From contig LNAC01000232.1 in NCBI GenBank assembly GCA_002007465.1, positions 3,839,817 to 3,903,816 of the forward strand: 64,000 nucleotides of DNA. The letters run 5' to 3'. The notes under the pieces are model-generated. The model ran no database searches, was not told the DNA's origin, and saw only the letters and a program-made list of their open reading frames with translations. A program made the translations under genes and the position numbers. Below are positions 26,003 through 37,029 of this stretch, in pieces. Numbering within the stretch: position 1 is the stretch's first letter; each line of letters begins with the position of its first letter. This stretch comes from Ailurus styani (Eukaryota > Chordata > Mammalia > Carnivora > Ailuridae).

Positions 26003-27546
26003 AGGGATTCTACAGTCTCACTTGGAGATAACGTCAGAATCCAAATGTGAGCCCTTGAGTGAATGTGAGGACTTGGTTCTGCTCAAGGCTAGCCCTACAA
26101 GATTATGACAATAAATTTTGTCTTCCTTCCTCTTATTCCATCTACACTCTGGAGTGCTGTACATTTAAGAATTTTGAAAAACTGGCATTCTGGTAAATCA
26201 TGGCTACCTCGAGGGTGCTTGTCCCCAGTGGTCCTAAGTTAAAGTGAGAAAAGGTAGGCACATTCCACTCCTATAAATAAATAAATAAGCTACATCATGG
26301 CATTACTCAAGATGGCAAGAGTTCTTCCTAATTTATAGAGACTCTAAAATGGAAGGAGGAGTAGAGATCATTCTGGCAGGCCATTCCCTGGGGGAGGCAG
26401 GTAGTGGCCAAAGAGGTAATTATTAAACTATTTAGCAGAGAAGGAACTTCAAGCAGCTGGAATGGAAAATGTGTGTCATTAGAACGATGGCATTTAATTA
26501 CATCCCTGACCACTGAAGAAGTTGAAAAACAGAATCCTTGGCAAAGTACAGCATTGCCCATATTCTATTGCAATGAACAGTTGTTTCTGTAGAGCTTACA
26601 ATACAATTAAGAGAAGATACCTTTTTAATGGAAGGGAGCTCTCTTCGAGAAAGCACATCCAGTAGGACACCCAGAAGGATGGGTGCTTCTGGCTGACCTA
26701 TCAGATGAGGAGAGACAGGTCGGGTGACATTTTCCTGATTGTATACATCTGTTCCAGGGTGGAACTCAGGAAGGAAATCACTATTGTGTGTCCTCTGAGC
26801 CTGAGACTTCAGGAGTGACCCCTGTGATTCGCTTAGGGGTAGAGTACTAGCCATAAGAGCCCTTGGGGACTCCAAGCTTACTAACAGTCTCTGGGAGGAT
26901 CATACCCACATGGGGTAAGCAGAGTAGACTGTCCCTGAAGTCATCTCTTAAAATGAAGGGTGAATTCCTTGGAGATGAGGGATGTTTCTTTTGATCTAAG
27001 CTCAAAACTTGAACTAGCAAGTTCTAACTGAAACCCAAGGTGAGATGTGGGACAGAATTTCCAAATTGCAGAAGAATCTAGAGGAGTTTGGGAGGATCTT
27101 CCTCCTGCCATCTTCATCAGGATAGACTCCAGGTTTTCCAATCCACAGCCTGGAGATGTGCAAAGGGATTCCTGAGATCATGCACACTGGAGGGCCCTTC
27201 AGCTGGTGACTCCACAACACCGCAAAGCAGATATTTCAAAACCCAGTAGTCAGTGCTTCATGCTGGGAACCTTTCTCATGGAACCTGCCATGGCACTTCT
27301 TGGTGTGAGATAATGCTGGGTATTGCAAGCGCTTTTGCCAGGCTGGACAATTTTTTTTCCTAGAAATTTAAGATTTTATCAAATTTTTTTGGAAACGGTG
27401 GGGATCAAGCTGCCTATCTCCTACCTCAAACTATCTTGCCTTAACCATTTTGACATTTTACTGGTAGAATGGAGTTTATCCACTTGCATATTGGGTTCGA
27501 TTTTCTGTCTGAAGTTTATGATAAACATAACTTACCAACATTTTTT
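26003..27546. other. Intergenic block without recognised gene
   Basis: I recognise no repeat family here. Two minus-strand frames (26498-26875 with 125 codons and 26941-27141 with 66 codons) are open. They lack a recognisable domain, splice support or similarity I can name. The block could be an old unrecognised mobile element. Confidence 0.5.
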
Positions 27547-27714
27547 AAATTTTGAAAAGATTTTATTTTTTATTTGACAGAGAGAGAGAGAGCTAACACA
27601 AGCAGGGGGAGCGGCAGGCAGAGGGAGAAGCAGGCTCCCTGCTGAGCAAGGAGCCAGATGTGGAACTGAGCCGAAGGCAGATGCTTTACCAACTGAGCCA
27701 CCCAGGTGTCCCCC
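27547..27714 (-). mobile_element. Can-SINE, minus orientation
   Basis: The element runs from tttgaaaagattttattttt, through agagagagagagctaacaca, to gagccacccaggtgtccc. The TSD is ttaccaacattttt (from 27532) and ttatcaacattttt (from 27715). A short part near the middle (the gatcatgacc segment) is missing. Confidence 0.93.
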
Positions 27715-28017
27715 TTATCAACATTTTTATTATGTGAATCTTATAACCGTGGGGGGATATCTTTAGATACTCAGCAAACCTTGAACATTCTGAGTGCTAT
27801 GGGGAAGCATTAACAATTTTCATTTCCTGGAGCAAAAAGAGTGATGCATGTAATATATCAAATAACAAAGCAGGAGGCTAAATTTCAAGTAAACACAGAA
27901 TGTGTGGCCTGGATAATAAGTACTGTATGACTTACAGGAGGTGAATGGGGGAGGGGGCTCATTAAGTAAGGTAACATACGTAATTGCTGGAACAAAGGAA
28001 GCACTCAATACATGTAA

Positions 28018-28043
28018 GCTATTATTATTATTATTATTATTAA
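28018..28043 (+). repeat. (ATT)n short microsatellite
   Basis: About eight attatt units following an 'aagctattattatt' start. Confidence 0.85.
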
Positions 28044-28094
28044 CTATGGAGGTGGGATTTAAGCTGGGGTTTGAGAGTGTGGAGGAGCTGTTCA

Positions 28095-28830
28095 TTTATT
28101 GGTGAAATATACTCATAAAGCACTTACTTGTCAAGCACCATATTGGATGCTGGGGCTAAGAAGGAGACAGGACAGACTGGGAAGAGCCCTCATGGGGCTT
28201 CCATTCTGTTGGGGGAAGGAGGGAAGGACAATAAACAAAATAAGTAGAGAGAGTTCTCAGTGCTTTGAAGGAAATAAAAAATGTATTATGATCGCTCATA
28301 ACAGGGTGTGAGATGTCCCCTGCATAGATGGACTTTCATCACATGAAATGAAGCGACATTCAGGCTGGGACCTGAAGGATGAGAAGGAGCCAGCACAAAA
28401 AATGCTAAAGAAAGAGCATCCCAGGCAGCAGAGTCAGGGTGAATGTCTGGTGGCAGGAAAATACTTTCCCGTTGGAGGAAAGGAAGGCGTGGGGGAGAGT
28501 GGTTTTAAGTGTAATTGGAAAGATAGGCGGATGGCACATGCCTAAGGGTCCTGTAGGCTAGGATAGGTCAGGATTGTATTCTCGGTCTCCCTGTATGTAC
28601 AGAGGAAGATAATATTGTGATAGGGTGAGAGCAGGGCAAAGGAAGCGGGATGAGCCAGGCTCATTTGTGGGCAAACCAACCCAGCGGCCTGACCAGAGAG
28701 GACAGCCACAGTGGAAACAGGTGCAGACCGCGATGTTAGCTAGATGCTGCAGGGCTCGAATGGGTTTCTATTTTCATTCCCTGTGAGCAATAGAGTGCTG
28801 TTGAGTCTGGATCAGAGGAGTGATTTAATA
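28095..28830 (+). repeat. L2 (LINE2) fragment, sense
   Basis: The L2 3'-end phrase series is visible in order: 'gccctcatggggcttccatt', 'gacaataaacaaaataagta', 'gggacctgaaggatgagaag', 'aagagcatcccaggcagcag' and 'gtctggatcagaggagtgat'. It is heavily diverged and non-coding. Confidence 0.75.
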
Positions 28831-29009
28831 TATTTTAAAAACTGCAGGCAAACCTGCCCCATCTAACATACTACAGTAGAGAATACAGAAATACATAACA
28901 AGAGTTCTTTGTCTAATTTACTGAATCTATCCTAAAAGTTCTGTTTTAAGGATATTCACCAAATGATGGGGAAGCTACTAGAGTCAGAAAACATTGCTGG
29001 GCCTATTAT

Positions 29010-30440
29010 CATGGGCCTCACCTATCACTTCTCCTCCTGCCTCCTCAGCAGCCTTGCTCAATCCCCTGTGATGACACCCTCCCCCTCTCTCTGGCTTCTC
29101 TCTGCCACATAAGCGTGCTCTTTGCCTCTCCTTAAGTGTCATCCAACTTCAAGGAACAGACTCTCTGAGGACCCCAGCCCCTCAAGCTACTTGCCCTGTA
29201 GCTCCCTTTCTCTCCTTTCAAAGCTAAACTTCTTGCAAGGGTAATAGGTGTCCCCTATTCACACGTGTCTCTCATTCAACCAACCACAGTCTGGTTCGCC
29301 TTAACTTTCAGCTAACTCCGCCCCTCTCCACCACTCTACTGGAACTTCTCTCCTATGGTTAGCAATTCCATTCACATTCTTAAATACAGTGACTACTTTA
29401 TTTACTATTCTTCATTTTTTCTGATTTTCTAGAACTTGATGTTGATCTGATCATATTTTCTCCCTATCCCACTTTGGCTTCCTGATATCCTTTTTTGGTT
29501 TATCTTCTTCTTCTTCTTTTTTTTAAGTATACTCTATACCCAGTGTGGAGACCAGTGTGGGACTTGAACCCAAGATCCTGAAATCAAGACCTGAGCTGAG
29601 ATAAACAATCTGGCATTTAACCGACTAAGCCACCCAGGCGCCGCTGGCTTCTCTTCTACTGCTCCATTTTTTCCTTCTCAGTTAGTTCTTCCTCTGTTAA
29701 TCTCTCACATATTGATTTCCAAGGATCAATCTCCTGCTCACTTCCTTCTCACCCAATGTACTCGCTCTGAATCACCTCATCTGTGACTTCCACCAAATCA
29801 CAATTCCAATGACTCTCACCTCTTCACATCTGTCCCAGAACTCTCTCTGGAGCTTCAGATCTCAATTTCCAACTGAACTATCCCGAGTACCTCTAACTAA
29901 ACCTCTACCCCCGCAGTTCGCCCATCTCTTCTCTGTCAGATGAATGTCACCACCACCCACCAATAGTCTAAGTCAGAAAACGAGAAGGTTTCATGGATAC
30001 CTCTCTCTTTCTCACCCTTAGATGAAATTAATCATGAAGACCTGTCAATTCTGCTTCCTAAATATGTTTTCTTAGCTTAGTCCCTCCTCCCTGCTCCTGT
30101 TGTCGCAGCCTTAGTCTAAGCTAAGTCTAAGTCATCATGGACTCCTGCCACCACTTTCCCAACCAGTTCTTCTGCCTCAAGCCTGGCCTCCCTCCAATTC
30201 ATCGTCTATGCTGCTGCCAGGATGATCCTTAAGAAATGGAAATTGCACAATGATGCTCCCTTGTCTAAGTAAAATCGTTCAACGAGTTTATGTGGTCTGC
30301 AAAATAAGGTTCAAATTTCTTAGCACTTCTTACGGTTTCTCATGGCCTGGCTGCTGCCTGCCTCTCTGGACTCATCTCCCACCAACTCTTCGCAGCTCTC
30401 CTACTCTCTAGGTTAATATCTCCCCAATGCTGTTCTGAGG
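29010..30440 (-). repeat. L2-like fragment, antisense
   Basis: The segment is pyrimidine-rich with L2-type antisense wording: 'gccaggatgatccttaagaa', 'tctcatggcctggctgctgc' and 'cctctctggactcatctccc' near the right end. A Can-SINE splits it at about 29514-29642. The left part is less certain. Confidence 0.55.
29514..29642 (-). mobile_element. Old Can-SINE, minus orientation
   Basis: This is the short older type: tttttttaagtatactctat, 'cccagtgtggagaccagtgtg', then 'gggacttgaacccaagatcc' and an end at ccgactaagccacccaggcg. It lacks the GA-rich central block of younger copies. Confidence 0.85.
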
Positions 30441-30770
30441 AACAGTTCCTCAAGATATTAGCAAAAATCTGGTCAAATCAGTTTGAGAAAGGATGGAAAC
30501 AAATTTCAACACAGTAATGGGCCTCAAGAATGTCCAAGAAAGGAACATAGTGGGTTCAGTTTGATCACTAAACTCTATTAACAGCTCAAGGAATTCAGTT
30601 TCAGAAACACTACTGAAAGCATTTGGAACAACTGAGAGTTTCTAGAATATGCCATATTCTCTTTTGCTTCTGACCCTCTGCCTGGAATACCAGTTAGTTA
30701 TTGGTTAATTTTTAAAATATACTGCATATGCCAAAGAGTGCTCTATACTGGGCATACAAAGAGCAAAGAG

Positions 30771-30977
30771 AGGGCGCCTGGGTGGCTCAGTGGGTTAATG
30801 CCTCTGCTTTCGGCTCAGGTCATGATCTCAGCGTCCTGGGATCGAGGCCCGCATCGGGCTCTCTGCTCAGCAGGGAGCCTGCTTCCTCCTCTCCCTGTCT
30901 CTCTGCCTGCCTCTCTGCCTACTTGTAATCTCTCTCTCTGTGTCAAATAAATAAATAAAATTTAAAAAAAAACAAAA
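30771..30977 (+). mobile_element. Young Can-SINE with perfect 15-bp TSD
   Basis: A complete element: agggcgcctgggtggctcag head, ctgcctctctgcctacttgt, and aaataaataaataaaattta tail. An exact TSD acaaagagcaaagag is at 30756-30770 and 30978-30992. Confidence 0.97.
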
Positions 30978-31179
30978 ACAAAGAGCAAAGAGGCTCTGAG
31001 TGAGCCAAACAAGTAAATGTGTGATTACAACATGTCAAGATAAATGCTATGCAACTTGGTGGGACATGTGGGAGACCAGAGTTGCGAGGATGGGGAGACA
31101 GCAAACTTGTCCCTGCCCCTTTCACCTGGGTTATCTCTGGGATAGGCATTCATTTTCACTTCATGTGTTTTGAAACCTA

Positions 31180-32110
31180 CTTGTTAAGTGCATGTATTTT
31201 TATAATTGTTTTATCTTTCTCAGGTATAGACTCTTCTATCATTATGAAATGTCCCTGTTTGTCTCCAGTAATATGTGTCTTTAAATCTACTTTGTCATAT
31301 TAATAAAATCATTCCTCTTCTCTAATGATTACTGTTTGAGGGGTATATCTTTTCCATCCTCTCACTTTCAATCTATTTGTGTCTTTGAATCTAAGGTCTC
31401 TTAAAGACAGCGTATGGTTGGACTGTGTGTTTTTAAAGATTTTTATTTATTTGACAGAGAGAGAGAGAGAGATCACAAGTAGGCAGAGAGGCAGGCAGAG
31501 GGAGAGGGGGAAGCAGACTCCCTGCTGAGCAGACAGCCTGATGCGGGACTCGATCCCGGGACCCTGCGATCATGACCTGAGCCGAAGGCAGAGGCTTAAC
31601 CCACTGAGCCACCCAGGTGCCCCGGACTGTGTGTTTTTATCCAATCTGACGATCTCTGCATTTTGACTGGGGTATTTAGATCTTTCACATTTAATGTAAT
31701 TCCTGGTTTGGTTGGACTTACAGTTGCCATTTTTCTCTCTTTGTTTTCTGCATGTCAATTCTCTTTTTCAGTCTTTTGCTCCTCCTTGACTGACTTCTTT
31801 TTTGTCAAATATTTCAATGTATCCTTTAAGTGACTTTATTAATTTAAAAAAAATTTAAGTTACTTTTTTAGGGATTTTAATCTAAGGGTTACAATATGCA
31901 TTTTAATTTATCCAATCTAGTTCAGATTAATACTAATTTAATTTTAGAAAAATATAGAAACTTTGCTTTAATAAACCTCTTTTCCCTCTCCCCTTTTGTG
32001 CTATTAATGTCATTATTATTACATTTATATATGCTATAAGTCCAACAATATAATATTATAATTATTGCCTTATATAACTTATAACTCTATATAACTCTTA
32101 ACTTTTAAAG
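31180..32110 (-). repeat. Old L1 ORF2 fragment, antisense
   Basis: The antisense ORF2 phrases 'cagcgtatggttggactgtg', 'gatctctgcattttgactgg' and 'agatctttcacatttaatgt' are visible on both sides of the Can-SINE at 31435-31623. No frame is intact. Confidence 0.7.
31435..31623 (-). mobile_element. Can-SINE inserted in L1, 15-bp TSD
   Basis: A minus-orientation element from taaagatttttatttatttg to gagccacccaggtgcccc. The TSD ggactgtgtgttttta is at 31420-31434 (overlapping the T tail) and 31624-31639. Continuity of the L1 text across the insert confirms the insertion point. Confidence 0.96.
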
Positions 32111-33039
32111 AAGTTAAGATAAGACATGAGAAGAAGAAAACTACAGTCTTTTATATTAGCCCATATAATTAACATCTCTGGAATTCTTCATGTTTCCCTG
32201 TAGGAAGGGCAGTCCAAACTGAATAAACCCCTTCAACCATGGCAGAGGTAGTGCTGGTACTCATGGCCTGCTCTGCCTTAACAGAATGTCGATGACACTG
32301 GCCAACCTGGGCCTGGGGACAGGGAGGGGAATGGGGCCTCCCTAGGCCAGAATGCCATAGACACCTACCATTCTTACCTGAAGTCCAAAAGTAAGTGTGT
32401 TTCAAATTGTTGTGGGCTTTTGATCTATTCTCTGAATACTGAAATAATTGTTCTAGTCAATTTTGTCCAGTTTTATGGCTGCATTTTGGAGAGATTACTT
32501 GCTGATCTTTTCAACTAGCAAAGGCCAGAAGTCCCTGATGGTAGGTTTTCTATTAAGAAGGGCCAGAGGGTCAGGCAAGGTGAGGTGGCTCAAGAAATTA
32601 GGGGAGAAGAACCCAATCATAGAACAAGGTCAGAAATTACCTAGTGTGAGAAAAGAGTCGCTCATAGTCCATCCTGCCTCATGGACTTTGAAGAAGATTC
32701 CTAACTCAGCATGAGGCATGGTGTGAACCAGCATGCGACTCACTGGAACACTTTCTAGAATGAGGAGAACCAGAAATGACATCAAGAGTTGGCTGAGGGT
32801 GAGATACCCTCTAGGTCCTTATATTTAAAACAAGGAACTCCTCCTTCCTGCAAATGGTCTGATACACCAAGGGGAATCCTGAGATTAGGATGATGACCTT
32901 CGCAAAGATGAAGAGAGGAGAAGATAACGGGCTGGGGTTCATCCTGGAGAGCAGAAAACGACTTTCTTACAAGGAAAACTTGGGTCCCGAGAGCCAGGAT
33001 TTAGTACATGAGCAAGAATTTTGTATTTTGCATTTTAAA
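32111..33039. other. Intergenic block without recognised element
   Basis: Mixed-composition sequence. I see no clear repeat family, no splice-supported exon and no convincing ORF. Confidence 0.5.
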
Positions 33040-33290
33040 AGCCTGCATCTCAAAGAAAGTAGAATGGTGATTGCCAGAGACAGCGAAGAGGGGGAATGGG
33101 GAGTTATTATTTAACGCTGCAGAGTTTCAGTTTTGCATGATGAAGAGTTCTGGAGATGGATGGTGGTGATTGTTGCACAAAAATATGAATGAATGTACTT
33201 GATACCACTGACCTGTACACTTAAAAATGATTAAGATGCTAAATTTTATGTTATGTGTATTTTACCATAATTTTAAAAACTGAAAAAAAA
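33040..33290 (+). repeat. L1 3' end, sense
   Basis: Diagnostic L1 terminal text is present: 'gtagaatggtgattgccaga', 'ccactgacctgtacacttaa' and 'ttttatgttatgtgtatttt', ending in an A-rich tail. Confidence 0.8.
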
Positions 33291-34029
33291 TGTATCTCAG
33301 GGCAACACTGGGCATGATTTGTGGTTAATGGTATGTAAACTTCTGTGACAGTCACCTGTGCACTACATTATGCCTGATCATTCAAGCCACAAATTGACAC
33401 AGCGTTTTGCTAAGAATGGAGGTTCCCTTACTTACTGGATGGCTTATAAGATAAGTGGACTATTTTCAACTGGACTCATGTTCATAATAAGGTGAGCGCA
33501 AACAACCAAACCTTGGTTCTTCACTGCAAGTCTTGGGCACACGCCCACTCTTCTGAGAAAAGTCCCAGAGTATCACTCTGACAGATGACAGATGTCCTTA
33601 CAGTGACAGAGCTGGCAGCATAACTACTTCCCTAATGGCCACCAGCTACCAGTGAGCACACCAGCTGGAAAATAAACTGCATCTTATTCCTGTATTTCTC
33701 TTCTCATTGTAAAGATGCTGCAAGATGGTAAGGCACTTGGGGCTGGCTAAGGATTATATTTTGGAGAGAGGGGATTAATAGTCATAATATTAGGCCAGGA
33801 TAAGATTAATAAAAATATAAAAAAAGAAATGAGAACGTTTCTTTTTACTCAGGACCTTTATAAAATCTTATAACCTTGATCAAATAAATTGTATACAAGC
33901 GCACATGTCATTTTAAAACTAATGGAAAGTAACGATGTGTTTTCCAATTTTTTACTGTGGGGTACATATGATCTATTTCATAAAAAAAGTCATCTTAAAA
34001 TTGGCATCCCTTGAATTTCACAGAGGTAG

Positions 34030-34370
34030 TGTTGAGTGATTGAGAGAAGCCAGATATAAAAGAGAGCAGATACTGTATGATTACTTTTTTTTTAATATTT
34101 CGGGAAAAAACAAGTTTTTTTCCCATCAATTTTTTTTATTATTCTTATTTGCCCCAGGGGTACAGGCCTGTGAATCATCATGATTGCATTTATATAAAGT
34201 ACAAAACCAGGCAAAACCCTTCTGTGATGTTAGAAGTATGGATAGTGGCTACTGTTTGGGTGGAGGTGCTCACTTTCCAGATGGGAGTATGAAGGGGGCT
34301 TCTGGGGATACTGGTTATGTATCCTGACCTGTATCTCTATTATATTTCAATAAAATATTTTTTCAAGTTT
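34030..34370 (+). repeat. Old L1 3'-UTR-like fragment, sense
   Basis: The text is 'ttatataaagtacaaaacca', 'agtggctactgtttgggtgg' and 'cctgacctgtatctctatta', ending in 'caataaaatattttttc'. Some internal T- and A-rich insertions are present. Confidence 0.5.
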
Positions 34371-34882
34371 TCATCCCTGGTACTGGAACTAGTGGCATTT
34401 GAAGTTGAGAGGGATTAAAAAGTTAAAACTTACTAAATGTCTGACCCCAGATTTTGTGCCATTCTCACATGCATAAGAAAATAGACCATTTTAAATGTTA
34501 ATGCAATTCAAGATATGAGCTATAGCATCACCCTGAATTTTTCCTAATTATTGGACATGTGCCTATAGGCTAAGTAGCCAGGACATTTCATAAGCATTAG
34601 CATAAAGCTGGCCATCTGAATAGAATTTTGTTTCTCTTATCAATTTATAATTCTCCCCAGGGCTACTTTCAATCAAGGAAAAATTGAACTCCCCAATGAT
34701 GTCAAAGACAGCATATTGCAGAGGTTAATTAACAAGTCACCCGGAGAAGATTGAGGAGGCATTGTGCTGACACGTTCAAGGGCTAATCGGTTCTGATGAT
34801 GTAATTTGCAGTAGAGCTTGGTGTATATTAGCCGGATGAGTGACAGCTGCTGTGGGCCCTGATGATTGAAGTGTGAAGCACT

Positions 34883-34900
34883 GGGGGGGGGGGGGGGGGG
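34883..34900 (+). repeat. Homopolymer G18
   Basis: Eighteen consecutive G followed by C and GGGG. This is a possible G-quadruplex or a sequencing length error. Confidence 0.97.
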
Positions 34901-35155
34901 CGGGGCAGCAGTGAGTACTTTCAAATGGAGACAGACTTTTATGGAGCCAAGTGAATACGATCTGATCATGCTGGTTACCTTACCTGGAAAGGCTGCTCAT
35001 CTCATCTTTATTCATATAGATTTTACTGGGCCTAACACAATCCCAGCTCTGGGCTTGCTTCATCCAAAACCACTCCAGTCGACACTGACGCTCCCTGCTC
35101 CGGGCTCCTGTGCTCCTTACAGTCAGCATTATCCACTTTAACGCTAATTTCTTTT

Positions 35156-35355
35156 TTTTTTTTTAAGATTTTATTTATTTATTTGACACAGAGAGAGGGA
35201 GATCACAAGTAGGCAGAGAGGCAGGCAGAGAGAGAGAGGAGGAAGCAGGCTCCCTGATGAGCAGAGAGCCCGATGCGGGCCTTGATCCCAGGACCCTGAG
35301 ATCATGACCTGAGCCGAAGGCAGAGGCTTTAACCCACTGAGCCACCCAGGTGCCC
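35156..35355 (-). mobile_element. Can-SINE, minus orientation, with TSD
   Basis: T-run plus aagattttatttatttattt, gatcacaagtaggcagagag, and an end at gagccacccaggtgccc. The TSD is aacgctaatttcttt (from 35140) and aacactaacttcttt (from 35356). Confidence 0.96.
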
Positions 35356-35607
35356 AACACTAACTTCTTTACTAGTTATTTTAGGAATGTTCATTGTGCT
35401 CCCCCCACTTGAAGATAAGCTACTTAAAGACACCTGTTTTTTCTGTATCCCTCCCACAGCATGGAACATAATGATAGGCACAAAAATTAAATGAAAAAAT
35501 TGGGGCAAAATGTTGATAATTGTCCAAGCAGAGTGATGGTTACATGTGGGTTTATTCTACTATTCCTTTTACTTCTGTGTGTTTGAGAATTCCCTTGATA
35601 GCTGTGT

Positions 35608-35905
35608 TGGCGGATTTAGCAAATAAAAATGCAGGATGCTCAGATAAATTTGCATTTCAGATCAACACTGAATAATTTCTTATTATTCATAATTTATATT
35701 TTATCATAATATCCCATACCACTTAATTTAATCATATAACTTATAACAATATTATTCATATATACTATTTATTATAACACATTGATGTTATACTTTTCTA
35801 TTATTTTACATGTTATCATAACACATATTTACATTAAGAAGTTATCGCTTATCTAAAATGCAAATTTAACCAGTTGTCCTGTATTGTACCCGGCAACCTG
35901 ACTTG
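35608..35905. mobile_element. Palindromic MITE-like DNA element with inverted terminal arms
   Basis: The left arm (about 35610-35662) contains gcaggatgctcagataaatt and tgcatttcagat. The right arm (about 35851-35900) contains the imperfect inverse, atctaaaatgcaaatttaac and agttgtcctgtattgtaccc. The interior of about 190 bp is AT-rich. It resembles an old non-autonomous mammalian DNA transposon that is palindromic overall. No transposase is present. Confidence 0.65.
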
Positions 35906-35942
35906 CTGGAAACTTAAAAATGTAATTGGTGATTAACAGGCT

Positions 35943-36136
35943 GGGGGCACCTGGGTGGCTCAGTGGGTTAAAGCCTCTGCCTTCCGCTCAGTTCATGATC
36001 TCAGGGTCCTGGGATCGAGCCCCACTTCGAGCTTCCTGCTCAGTGGAGAGCCTGCTTCCCCCTCTCCCTCTGCCTGCCTCTCTGCTTACTTGTAATATCT
36101 CTCTGTCAAATAAGTAAATAAAATCTTAAAAAAAAA
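35943..36136 (+). mobile_element. Can-SINE, plus orientation
   Basis: Head gggggcacctgggtggctca, ctgcctgcctctctgcttac, and tail aaataagtaaataaaatctt. The flanks attaacaggctg and atcaatgggctg support a TSD. Confidence 0.95.
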
Positions 36137-36551
36137 TCAATGGGCTGAAAAGGAGTGGATGGTAGAAACAGTACAGTGTCTCTTAAATGGGATCTATTGT
36201 CACTGGCACTGGAATCCTGATGAAACCCATTTGAAAGGCAGCTCCCCACGGTCCCCTATGCTCACCCAAATGCCAAATCAGCATTTCTGCTGGTAGGTTT
36301 CTGCATTTGCAGTGAGAAGAATCTCAGGTGATTCTGGTGGTGTTGTTACTCGACATGATGTCAAGACGTCTAGGATGTTTATGGTTTTTCTGATATGATC
36401 TTTTATTTCCTCAGAGTGACCTTATTTGAGCAACTTCTAGTCTGTTTTTCTATCAGGGACCTAACATTGGAGAGGTTGATATTCCTGTTCCATGACTTGC
36501 CCCCTGAAGATGATAAGTCAAATACTACCACAAATACCCTAGCACCCTTTT

Positions 36552-36757
36552 TTTTTTTAAAGATTTTATTCATTTATTTATTTGACACAGAGATAGAGAT
36601 CACAAGTAGGCAGAGAGGCAGGCAGAGAGAGAGAGAGAGGGGAAAGCAGGCTTTCCGCTGAGCGGAGAGCCCGATGAGGGCCTCAATCCCAGGACCCTGA
36701 GATCATGACCTGAGCCGAAAGCAGAGGCTTTAACCCACTGAGCCACCCAGGCACCCG
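36552..36757 (-). mobile_element. Can-SINE, minus orientation, perfect 13-bp TSD
   Basis: T-run plus aaagattttattcatttatt to gagccacccaggcacccg. The TSD ctagcaccctttt is at 36539-36551 and 36758-36770. Confidence 0.96.
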
Positions 36758-36904
36758 CTAGCACCCTTTTGTAGTTAAGCTACCCCTTGATTATTCATTC
36801 AATGGTCCAGCATCTTAACTACTGATGTCTATTCCACAGATACACATTTATTGTTATAGAGAAAATTGTAGTGGGTAAATTTGCAGCTTCTATTAGTATT
36901 TTAA

Positions 36905-37010
36905 GGCCAGGACCTGTAGGGCAACCAGATGTCCTAGCTCGCTTGGGACTGGTCCAGTTTTAGCACTGATAGTCCCACATTCTGGGCTATCTCTTACTCC
37001 TGGTTGGCCC
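36905..37010. repeat. Probable old DNA-transposon-like palindromic fragment
   Basis: The text 'ggcaaccagatgtcctagct' and 'cagttttagcactgatagtc' resembles a common element reading 'gttgccaaatgtcctggttt ... gtgctaaaaccggg'. It is short and diverged. Confidence 0.35.
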
Positions 37011-37029
37011 TGGTCATCTTATCTATAGT

